Positions 34,401 to 46,886 of a stretch of 64,000 nucleotides of DNA are shown here, in pieces. Within the stretch, counting starts at the first letter, position 1. Each line of letters begins with the position of its first letter. The notes beneath the pieces were generated by a model that was given only the letters and a program-made list of their open reading frames with translations, made no database searches and was not told where the DNA came from. Position numbers and translations under genes: made by a program. The stretch comes from Pelodera strongyloides. Its lineage: Eukaryota > Nematoda > Chromadorea > Rhabditida > Rhabditidae. The stretch lies in the NCBI GenBank assembly GCA_036852015.1, contig JAANDG010000350.1:1-64000 (forward strand), read 5' to 3'.

Positions 34401-36003
34401 TAAGGTGCTGAAACCTTCAGGTGGCAGAAATTGGCCGCTTCTCCTAGCGTGTTCTTGGCACGCACGGTGTATAAGCCGGTGTCCTGAGCTTCAGCGTTAT
34501 CGATCGAAAGGGAGCAGTGGTCGCCGCGGAATGTGAGATGGGTCCTAGATAAGTAGTTAGCAAAAAAGTAAGCCGACTCCTGAATTTTGACCTGCGAGCA
34601 TGCGTAAGTCCTCTGATACGTCTCCTAGAGTTTGGAGTTTCCCCTTTACAGTAATCCCTCCCCCTCGCTTTTTTTTTACTTTCATTTTGCAATTAGCCTG
34701 CTGCTAATACAAATACTAGTAATTTATTTCCAGGTTGCATGATGCCTTCATTTGGTAAAATGTGACTGATAAATTACTGTATGTGGAAGATCAAAGAAAA
34801 GTGAAACCAATAGTAAAGCCATAAGATATAATAGTATGAGTAAATAAAAATAAAACAGAGGCCATATTCACCACTCAATTCCCCATGGGGAATTCCCCGT
34901 CTTTTTCTCTGCGTGTCTCACATTAGAATGCTATTTTCTGTACCCAGGGAATATTTCCCCGAGGGAATCGGAGTGGTGAATATGGCCTCAGGGTAGGATA
35001 ATGTATCTTAACACCAAAATTGTCCCCGCCTCATTGTCTGTATTTTCCCTTTGAGCACTTGTTTACAGTAGTGTGCTCTTACAAAATCTAAGAGCTACCC
35101 ATATTTTACCTGCTGTCCTCCTTCGCGGTGGTCTCCTCCTTATACCACACAACTTCCGGTTCCGGTTTTCCAACGATTACGCAATCAAGAGTAGCCGTTT
35201 CTCCCTCGTTTATGGTCACATTTTGAAGTTGCTTCACGAAACGCGGCTTATCCTCGGCCACGGTTTGATCCATTTGGGAGCGGGCTGGAGGGAAATTGTG
35301 ATTATAAACAATTATCTTATCGCTTCATCGTACTCTTCAAGGCAGCGGTCACGGCAGCGGATACTTCGGCCAGAGAGAATTTTCGCTAGCATTGATAAGT
35401 CAGCTCAAACTTAGGCAAAAGTAGGTACATCTTCATGTGGAAACTGCTTCAAGAAACATTATAGTAGTGTATCCTGTGCTGTGCCCAACTTTACAAACAA
35501 GTGCCTTTGTGCCCTGTATTGTTGAGATACGAGCCATTATGGGAGATGATTGGTAATCATTGGTTGTAGGTCCTTGTTTGTAGGTAATCATTCCGCACTG
35601 ATGAGGTCGTAATCACGAAACGTTGGCAGTGAATGCAATTTTGGTTATGTGTCTTTGATGTTAGCTCGGGAGTCGTAAATGCTCGAAGATCTACCTTGAC
35701 TTCCTTTGTGCCCTGTGCCCTACTTTACAAAAAGAAAAACTACAGTAACTTACAAATAACGTCAAGTTTGGCACTGCTCTCCACAGTTCCGCCCTTGTTG
35801 GACGCGCGCACTGTATAAATTGCCGAATCTTCGATAAAGGTCTCTTCAATGGTCAACGTGGCCACGCCATTTACGAATTCGGTGTGGTAGTCGACATTCT
35901 GCTTGACGTCGACACCGTCCTTTAGCCAACTTAAGATTGTACTTTGAATATCTCTCTCTCGTTCTCTCTTCTCCCTCTCCCTCTCTCCCTCTCCCTCTCT
36001 CTC

Positions 36004-36055
<52 letters not shown>

Positions 36056-36152
36056 CCTCTCCCTCTCTTCTCTCCTCTCTCTCCCATCCTCTCTTCTCTT
36101 CTCTCTTTCGTCTCTCTACTCTCTTCTCTCTTCTCTCTCTCTCTTTTCTCTG

Positions 36153-36202
<50 letters not shown>

Positions 36203-37121
36203 AGTATCTCTCTCATTAGTCTCGCTCTCTGTCCGGGTAATAAGAGGAAGAAATAAAATAATTATTCAGCTTACTTAATTGATGGTTCAGGTTCCGCTTC
36301 GATTCTGGCGGCAAATTCAAATCGTTGTCCTTCGTTGACCTAAATGAAGCTCACACTCTTAGACCCTAAGTATTCACAGTAGGAGTATTGCTCATTTATG
36401 AATTTTCTTATTCTTAATTTACTATTATTATTTTGTAGCATTGAGAGCCAATAAAGATGTAATTTAATTAAAATCGATATAGAAGCGGTAAATGAATGAT
36501 CGATTGACAGAAAATTACCGTCGAATCTTTAATTGTTGACAGGATTTCCGGTGCCCGGACCACCTCGTGCACCTCCTCTTCGATGAGGGTCTCATGAACG
36601 GTGTTGACCTGACATAGGATTCACAATTCGAAATACAATTGAATTCACTCTCTCTATCGATCTCTCTCTCTCTCTCTCTATCTCTTCCTCTCTATGAATA
36701 ATCTGTCACATTTCTCTCCTTCTGTAATCATTCCTCGTATATACTTGATTCTTAAAGCGAAATACCGGCAGTTTTTGAAACGCATCGTTTATAACTGATT
36801 GTGAGTTCTTACGTATTTATGCTACTTTGCTCGAATTTATCCAAAAAAAAAATTTATTTCATTTATGTTCATGAGCTGAGATAATGTTGTACTCGATGGG
36901 TTTCAAGAACCGGCCAGTATTTCGCTTTAACAAATTACAAAGTACCTTTCTTTCCAACTGCGCCAGCTTGTCGTTTATGTAGGCCTGCTTTTGCTGAGCG
37001 GAATCTACTCTTCTATGCAGTTGCTCGTCTAAATTATGCTGTTATTGTTGTCTGGTGATTTTATAGACCATTGTCTGTAAATTACTTAAAAATGGCACCA
37101 TATAATTAATGTAAATTGTAG

Positions 37122-37167
<46 letters not shown>

Positions 37168-38030
37168 GGACAGAATTTTTTTTTGGGGTTTCGGTAGCCT
37201 AATTTTTTCTAATGTTTTGTCTGTAACATAACATAATATTTATTACGACAACAAATGTATCGCGCAAGTTTTATCGCGCATGTAGCTAAAAAATGAAAAT
37301 AAAATTGGAACATATACTTACCGTGAACAACGGATTTCACTTCGCGCAATCGGTCTTCTTGCTGTGCGGCGGTGTTCTTGATTTCCAAAATTCGCTTCTG
37401 AAGTCCTTCGCTTTCTTTCGATGTTGTAATGTGGGTGTTTTCCAGCAAACCGATGATTTCGATTACCTAAATTAGGAATGAAAACTGAAAAATCATAATA
37501 AAATCATACAGAGTGTATCTCTTCCGTTGTTATAACTTGGAGAGAGTCAGAGGAGTTTTCTTGTCCATATGTTTCAATGAACCTTTATATAGTCATTAGA
37601 TATTACCATGTATTGGAAAAGCGTCCAAAAATTTTCGGCCGTAACATGAGAATGCAACCAATCCACCTTCTAAGGGTGAATTGATTGCTCGCTCTCTCTC
37701 TCTCTATTCTCTCTCTGTCTCGTTCTCTCTCTATTCTCTCTCTGTCTCGTTCTCTCTCTCTCTCTCTCGTTCTCTAGCCATAAAATAAGCTTCTAAGGGC
37801 TATCTTCTGCTATTCTAATGTTACGGTATCTTGTAATGCCTGTCAAGATTGAATAAAATAGAAAAGCGCACCTCCTCTTGCCACACCTGCACTTCTTCAA
37901 CTACGTTCACGAACTTCTTTGTTTCGACCTGAAATCAAATTGGTAGAGAGAGAGAAAGAGAAAAATAGAGAGAGAACGAGAGAGAGAGAGAGGGGGAGAG
38001 AGAAAAATGAAGACAGAGAGCAAACGAAAC

Positions 38031-38065
<35 letters not shown>

Positions 38066-41000
38066 TAATTTCTTGGCAATTCATAAATTAACACATTGTT
38101 TTGTACCTACCTTCTCCTTCTGCCACATCTCCCAGTTTTGCGTGATGTTTGAAAAGCGGTTCTCATGCTCCACGAGAACACGACGCACAGACTCCACCGC
38201 GTTGTCAACCTGTAATTAAAGTGGTATGACACGTGGTTTGTGAAAGGTGGACAACGCCATTATTCCATGGATTGTATGCAAATTTCTATGTCCGCAAGTG
38301 TTTTCCATTTTTATATACTACATTTCTATATTGAAACAAATATCTACGTAAAACAAACATATATTGCTAAAGAATTGGAAAAAAAAACAATATACAAAAG
38401 CCCTACCTTCAATGCCGAGTCTTCAGTGTGTGCAGCCGTCTGCGCGCTATTGATGAACTTTTCGCCTAAAGGAAGAAACGTTCAAAGGACGAAAAAAAGT
38501 TCACCACATTCATTATTCGTGCGCCTGTCCCACTATAGCGGTAAGTTTAGTGGAACGTATGACAAATGAATTCTCAAGTATTTCACGTAACTTGTGCCTC
38601 CTTATAGACATTTGCAAAGATAAATGGCAATGGTTCAAGAATCATACGTACGTTTCACAAACCAGATGCAAAGTCTATTCTTTTACGCCGTCTACTTTGA
38701 TGTTCATACGTTCATAGACAGAATGTAATTAGCATATCACAATACGAATGCGAATGGAGGGATAAATAGTTGTGGATTTCGGGATTAGACCACTATCTCT
38801 ACTCGTGCCCTGACCGCCGACACTGAGCGGGTCGTCACTCGGCAGAACCCCGTCAAGAAGCAGTCAACATGTCCAACAAGGAAATGGAGATCGAGATCAA
38901 CATAGAGGAGGGCGAGCCTCTGGGGGTGAGTCTTGTTTTACTTAGGCTTACGCTTCGGCTTGGGCTTAGGCTTAGGCTAGGTTGATGACGTTAATCAATG
39001 TATCCCTACTTTCAGGCAACTCCAAATGACAAGCTGGTCATCACCAAGGTGCAAGCCGGAACCGTTGCCGAGGGGAAACTTAACGTGAGTGTTGGATTTT
39101 TATTTACTGTGTGGTCTCTTATGTGTTTTCTTTTGCGACTGCTACCTGACTTTATTTTATTTTATCGATTTTGTGCCTTCTTTCAGATTGGTGACCAAAT
39201 CATCAAGATCAACGGCACTCCGGTTTCGGATCAGAACCAATTTTTCAAACTTCTTCGATTCGCGCCTCCCGTTGCCAGGCTGCTCGTTGTGAGGTGTGTC
39301 GTTGGCAATTATAAATCGATCGATTATCGATCGAGAAGTTTTGTCGATTGATGGCATTTATCGATTGTCATTTATCGATTTTTCGATATCGATTGATTGT
39401 GAACAGTGGAATTATCGATTCACATTTGTGTCATTATCGATTTATTGATTTAGAGATGCAGAGAAGGCGGCCGAACTCGCTTCCCGTATCCATATCCCGG
39501 CCGACCGTGAAAAGCTGATCCAACGTCGTGATGGTTTCTCCTACAGTGTCATCAAGCTTGCTTGGAAACCCGGAGGTGCGGTATAGATACATATATACAG
39601 GGATCTGGTGTAATAGTTAGGTTCGGGGCTCATACCGACGAAACCTTGCCGAAGTTTACGTCAATAGTGTCCCAGCTGTAGACAGTGGTTGTTGTTAACG
39701 TCTGTCAGTTCCATACACTGCTTGCATTCAGCACATTGGGATCAGTTATCTAACATACAAAAGCCTGTCATTCCGCTTTAACGTTGCTCATTCCAGGTCC
39801 CAAGCTCGGACTCGGCATCAAGCATTACCAGAACCGTGTGCTCGTCTCCAGATCGGATCCTGGATCGCTGGCAGCCACGCAGTTGCAGGTCGGAGATCAC
39901 ATTGTCGACATCGACGGAACGCCCGTTACGGACAAGGACGTCGCCAGAGATCTTCTGCTCAAGCAGCTTCAGGCCAAGGGAGAGGTGAGGTGTTTAAAGC
40001 GGTATGGAACGGTGTTTTTGATTACCACTTGCTTTGCCATAAGTTACAAGGTTCATTCCGCTTCCGGCACAGATATGAACCGCAGTAATATGGCCCCACC
40101 CGTCATACCGCTTTAATACGTGCACATTTCAGGTGACCTCCGTCATCGAGCGTCCCGAGACCATGGAGACCAAGCACTGGACCCAGACGGCTCTCCAGGT
40201 TCAGACGGCTGCGCCGCCCTCCGTGCAAATGAACTCTGATGTGCGCGCAATTGCAGCGAAGGAGCGCGCGGCACTTGCTGCGAAGATCGCTGTGGTGGGT
40301 GGTGTTGTATCTTAGTTCAATCCTCCTTGTGGGTGGAGCCCTTCCGGTGGGAAGCATCTTCTCTCTGTTTCGTGTGATCACTCATCTCCCACGGGGAGGC
40401 CGGGAATATGCTCTCAGTTCCTGTATACTATTTATACAGGTGTTTTGTGAGACTTTGTCTCATGATGTCTCATGGTGTCATGGTGTCAAAATATATAAGA
40501 AACAAGAAATAAGGAATATCAATGCCATTTCAGAAGCCCAAATCGATTCTTGCCAAGGGCCCCTCCGAAAAGAGGGTTCAGATTGTGGACCGCGTCGGCG
40601 AGCATATGATTTCTTCTGACAACGAAGGACGTAATCTCCGCTCTGTGCGCAAATAAAATCTGCCTCCTGTTAAGCTCCGCCCACATTTTGGATTATCGAT
40701 TGATTTTCGAATTTGCTTGAGCAATCAGTAGCGATCGATAATCCTCTTATGATTGGCCCATCCTTTTTTGTACCTCCACTTTCTCTATCGAAAGATTGAT
40801 TTGATTTTTGTAGCTTAGCTGTTAGTAAACGTAAACGATATGCTTGCACATCTCATGTCGTTCGTGGAACACTAGCCCTCCAATTGACCTTTGTTGGTTT
40901 GTCAATTATCGATTTATTGATTTTTTTAAGGATACTTGCAATTGCCTTCAATCGATAATTGATTTACCAACACCCGACTTATTGCAAATTGTCTCCACTA

Positions 41001-44000
41001 GCAATGATTCACATGTCCTTGTATTCGGTTCGCGCGCTGGTAATAAAGTATTGAAACAGTTGCAATTATCACTTATGTTAATTACTTTGTCAATTGTGTT
41101 GAATTGTGCTAATTGCGCTTCTACTTCTACCAGTAAAACCAAGAACTTAACAGTCCCGGTATTGCGGACAGGGTACGTACATATGCCTAGTTCAATACTC
41201 CAACATTAGATCTCCAAAGATGGGTCCAACATTAGCTTTTGCTCGTGAAGAAAATAAAATGAGCACCTTGATGACGCTCCTGTCCCAGCGTTTCTTGAAT
41301 CATGTGGAAAACATTGTTCATCTGGCTGGCGACCTGAATATGAGTACTGTAGTTTGGATTGGGAAATACATGGTCTGTATTGATACTGTAAATTACTGGT
41401 ATTCCAGTTTTGTTTCGGTGAGTATAACATTTGAACACATTAGTTACACGATTAGTTTGATCATATAATATTTATCAGGGCCAATTATGCTGACAATAAG
41501 AATGCAAATTATAAAAATTATAAAAAAAAATAACAATTTGCGGTAATTTGAGAGAAATGTTCGATAAGAAAATCCGTATCCGAATCTTGCCCACCTTTTC
41601 ATTTGTGAAATCCTTGTTGGCGCTCAGAAGGGCAGAAAGAGAGTCGAATGAAGAGTCGAGATCCCGTGCAAATCCGTGTACTTGTTCGTAAGTATTACCC
41701 AACTGAATTCGGACTTCTAGCTGACGCTTGAGGCTCTCGTATCTAAATTTTCCTGACTTTAGCTTGAATGGGCTTGTCATACGAAAAATCACCGTCTTTT
41801 TCTGATCCTAGGACCATAAGGGAGTTCAAGGGAAACTGGACATCTTTTTTTGGATTCAGCATCATCGTTGACCTATTGTGCACAAGAAATGTATGTTATT
41901 GCTCCTGGGACCCAAGTGGGTCCTAACGGGACCAACGTCACTAAGACCGAAAATACAAGGTTCAGGAGCACTGCTAACCTATTGTGGACAAGATTTAGAA
42001 AAATTGGCCCTAATGAGCCCTATAGTACCGGATTTCAAACCTTTGCTCAAATTCGTGCAGTGTTCTTCGGCCTTGCTCGTCAAGCATTTGCGCCTTCTGC
42101 ATTGTGTTTTCGAACGAGCTGTCGCGATTCTAAATAATATTTTTTTTAATCTTTCTCTTTTCCCAGTTTCCCCCTATCTGCCAATCTCTCTCTCTCTCTC
42201 TCTCTATGTCGCCCTCTTTCTCCGTCACTTCCTTATCTTATTCTGTCTCTATATTCCTCTTACTCTCTCGTCCTCCCTCCGCCTCTCGGTCTTGTTCAAT
42301 CTCCCTTTCCCTGAATCAAAAAAAAATTTCACGAATTATTAAGTTACCACGACATCCTGAGCAAAATTCTTGTGCACTTGTACGAAGCGGCGCGCGTCAT
42401 CATGCGTTTGTCCCATATTGCCCTCGTCTTGCATGAATGGCTCGGCGCTACGCGTTAGCCAGTTGTACATTTCGTTTACCTAAAAGATATAGATATAAAG
42501 TGAGTGTTGTATGTGTTGTAGCGTCTGAATCCGCACAAGAGCCGGACAGGAGAGACACATCACTACGCGAGGCATACGCATCCTAAGATTAAGGTTATGG
42601 TTAGACCCGTCTTCGCAAGAGAAATGAACTCCACGCGGGTAAAACTTCAACGTTAGAAAATGCTTTCAACCTTTTACGCTGTCGGGAAACCCAAGGACCC
42701 AAGGAACCCACGGACGAGGTGTACTTGGAAATAAGTTTTTGAAGAGCTTCCCACAAAGTTCAGCAACAAAATTACCAACGACGCTACCAACAAAGGTACC
42801 AACAGAGCTACCAATAAAGGTACCAACAAAGGTACCAATAAAGCCTACCTCAGTGGTAACTCTATTCACCGCCTCATTGCTTCTATCCGCGGCAATCTGC
42901 TCGAGTCTTTGCAATTTATTCTCCAATTCCTGCACTCTGATGTTGATTTGTCGCTGTTCTTCGTAGGAAAGTCGCTCGGACGCTGAATAAATAGACAATG
43001 AAAGACTAAATTAAAGTTTCAAAAGCAAATTTTTAACTTATACACACTGATAGAGCCTACAATATCCATATTTCTAACTTGAACCGCGGATAAAAGTGTA
43101 CCACATAATAAAGAGTTTTAGTATAGTTCTCACCCACTATAAATATAACCCTATGCCCCCGAACTAGCAGTTAGCATGTAGGTTAGCGACCTAGTGGATC
43201 TAGTTCGCTAAAATAAGTCTCTGACATTAGTTCGCCAGTTCGCTAGTTTGCATAGTTCGCTAAGATTCACTAACATAGGAGTGACCGTCCTTCGCTGATC
43301 ACGGCGCTGGCCTTCTGTCTTGCCAGTGGAGCTAGTTCGCCGGCCATAGCCGCGTTCGCATTGCGCAAGTCCTGCTCCATCATGTCGAGTTGGGATGACA
43401 TCTGAATATATTTACAAGTTCTGAATCAATAAATAAGAAAATAAATCAGTAATGGTAAAAAAATGCAAACAAAACTGTTCAGAGTAGCTCCTAAGCAAGT
43501 GAGGTTATTGTGTGGTAATGTGGTATGCTTGTCTATAGTAACAATGTTATCATAATTGTAGCAATTATAACTGAGCGACTATAGTAACTATGGTGTCGTG
43601 GCGGTAAAAATTAACTAACTGGCTGTTAAACTATGGTAACTATGATGATATAATGCAATAACTCGTGTTGCAACCCATTCACTAAGCAAAACAAAACAAA
43701 AATACCGAATGTGCCGACTGGAAGAATTGTTGTATGCGGACATTCTTTTGCAGTTTCTGATTGATCAAGTTCATCAGCTGCTCCGCGTGTTGCTCAAGCT
43801 TCGAAACACGCTGCTCGTCCAGATGCCGCAGCGTGACCAGTCTTTGTTGTTGCTGCTGAAAATATTTATTTAAAGGGGGTAAGACAAGTGGTTTTGAAAC
43901 ATGCATTTATTTAAAGGGGTATGACACGTGGTTTTGAAACTTATTATTGAGTCTGTCTGTGCAAGAATGCAATTTATGTTAATGCAGCTGGTTAGTACAT

Positions 44001-46854
44001 GTTACTAAACCACGTGTCGTACCACTTTGATCACAGACTAATTACGTATATAAACAATGACAAACCGAAATTTCTCCCTGGATAGTCTGAAGTCCAAACT
44101 CATTCGCTGCACGAATTCGCTTTTCACATCGGATCAACCAGTCTTCAATCTAAATCGAATGAAAATATTTATTTTTGATTTCTTTAGCTTTTTTAATTGT
44201 TCCTATCTGCATAGCTTGAAGTAGTTAGGTAAAACTCAACCAAGAAAATAAATAATCTAAATATAAAAGTTGAAAGCTTAAACCATTCAACGGGAATACA
44301 TAAGGACATACACCCACTGACCACTGAGGTCACACACAAGGTCTCACATATAAGGTCACATATAAGATCTCGTAGATAATCTCATAGAAACAGAATAAAG
44401 GAACCAACTTCTTGCAGTTGATTTGCAGCGGCTTGCTGTTCCCTTTGCATTGACAGTTTTGCTGCTTCCTCGGCTCCTTGAGTCACGCTTGTAATACGGT
44501 CGAGTACGGTTGCCATTCTTTAAAAAACTTGAAGCTTATTGTTAGCCAATATAGTGCTGAAGTATTGTTCGGGGTCATTAATTGCATGAACTTTGTAATA
44601 TACTATATACGCAATTATTCTCCTGTATTTCCGTGGTGCAATTTTCCTAGTGCTCACTTACCAGTTAGATAAAGTTGCATATAACTAATGCTCAGTCCCA
44701 TTTTCCCCGTTGTTTGTCTAAATATCTTTTTCCCCTGAATGTTGAATATTATAAATCGTCACCACCATGTAAAATCTTCACTCACCTGAGCATCTCCCTT
44801 TCTATCAGCTTACACGCGTCCAGGGTCTCTTGAGCGCGCTTCGCGTTATCGTTGATGTTGCCAAGCACACTGGTCTGCGCCATAACCTCAGCGCCCAGCG
44901 ACATCGCGTGCGCGGTGATATCGTAGAGATCTGCAAACGGAACTTGATTCATACAACGCTACGCTTTGGCCTGTACTCGGGTCACCACCTATAACGATGT
45001 CCCACCCAATTGTGTGTCCAGCGTGTGTTAACTTCGGCTAAAATTTTGATGAGCTTTGGTGTTGTTATTATTTCAGAGGGCCCAGTTAACAAAGAATTGA
45101 TATCGCAAAATTTTTATGATTCTTCTCTAGATATGTCGATGTCGCATTTGGACGACTAATATAAAAATACAAAAAAAAGTAATCATACCATTGATCGCCG
45201 TTTGAATTTGCGTCGGAATCTGTGCTCCTTGGCCGCCGTTTCTAATCGATTGCAGGTGTTGGCTGATAAAAGAGCTGATCTAAAGAAAACCACTTTTTAA
45301 AGAATTCGTAGTTACGCCAATACATTACGATATGCAAATAATTTGACTGTGGCTTATGGGGTTTCCAACTATGGTGAAAATTTACTGATTTTTCAACTAC
45401 ACGAGAATATTTTTTTTTTCATATTATATGCGCAAGTTTCGTGTAGAAATACGGTAGTACTGACAGAATCACACCGAATTTTTGGGCTACTTGGAAACCC
45501 CAATTTCTTTCAATAAACGGCGAGTGAGTGGTAACAAAAAAAACTGCACTAGAAAGACAAATCTTACCTTTTCATGCTGGACAGCAATTTCGTAGAACTT
45601 GAGCGTATCTTGTAGTAGATATCCTCTGAGGTGTAACTGTCGGTTGAGCTCGCGCCACGCGGTTCCCAAGGACTGAGCCATCGCTTCGTAAACTGTAAAA
45701 ATGCTATTTTAGTTTCAGAATATATTTTTCACCAGTGTTTCAAGTTGTCAACTAGTATTTGCCTCTGTGAACGTTTGATATGTTTCGGCACTTACCCACG
45801 AAGCGTAAAGAGTGGCACGCTAAATTCGCCCTTCACAAAGTAAACTAATTGTTGCTTCATAAAATACAGGTCATCGTACGTACACCAATGGTTTGAAGTT
45901 TGTACAGGTAGAGAGAGAAAAGGGAGGAGGGAGAGTGAGTTGGCGACAAACAGAGAGAGAGAGATTGTGAGAGAGAGACATAGACTGACAGAGACTTTGA
46001 AAAAAAAAACATTTAAATTATCCCTACCAATCTGTTCGTTCGGATCCTCCTTTTCATGCACTAAATTGTCGGCTCTGGTGAGCAGAACTTCCACTTGATC
46101 TTCTTTTTCCTATAATTAATTAAGTAATTTTAATTAATTAATTGGTTATTTATTTATTTATTTAGGCTGAAGGCGTGATAATTAACTAGATAATTAATGG
46201 ATATTTATCTATTTTGTTTACTAAAGATACGAATCGACAATCTACGATTTTTCCATGCTACACAGAATAAGAAAATAATACGGGTATTTTCAAGAGGGCC
46301 ACATTGTCTAATATACATAAATATATTGTTTAACTATTACCATGAGATGCAAACTTCTGTTTTCTGATACCACTACGTTAATCTCTACGATCTCTCGCTT
46401 TTGCTTTTCTTACCCTTTACCATTGTGCCTGTAATTTAATCAATAAACCTTTATATTTTAAAAAGCAGTAAAGAAACCCCTACCCTCAGTCTGTGCATGA
46501 GATCATCGTGAATTTGGAGTAAATTGGCCGTTTCTTCGTAATTTCCTCCAAGAGCCAGAAGACCGGGTCGCATTTCGTCAATTCGTAGCTCCACGTAGCC
46601 CATCGACTGGAAATTAGTAATAAATGGTCCAATAAGTTGTTATCTCAGAACTCGTCGTCTACTCTGCTCGGGCTTAGGCTTAGGCCAAGGCACAGTTCCC
46701 CGCGGAAAACGTTACATCGTCAAGCACACAAACAGGACGCTTAAAATCGCTTGCTACTTTTTAAATTAGCTCGTGGCACTTATTAAATAGGCTTCCATCT
46801 GTCTCAATGTATCTCTTTGTGTCTATCTCTCTCCTTCTCTATCTCTTTTCCTAA

Positions 46855-46886
<32 letters not shown>

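Noticed and set aside
35937..36278. Long open frames of Ser/Leu (plus) and Arg/Glu (minus) repeats
   Set aside because: They come entirely from the CT/GA simple-sequence tract. Only the min-strand exon ending at 35941 is real coding sequence.
43275..43401. Exon 10 of the Ig-domain gene ending at GGACG|GTCACT
   Set aside because: That donor leaves the wrong phase for exon 11. Using GTTAGT at 43274 restores the frame without a stop, so the exon ends at 43275.
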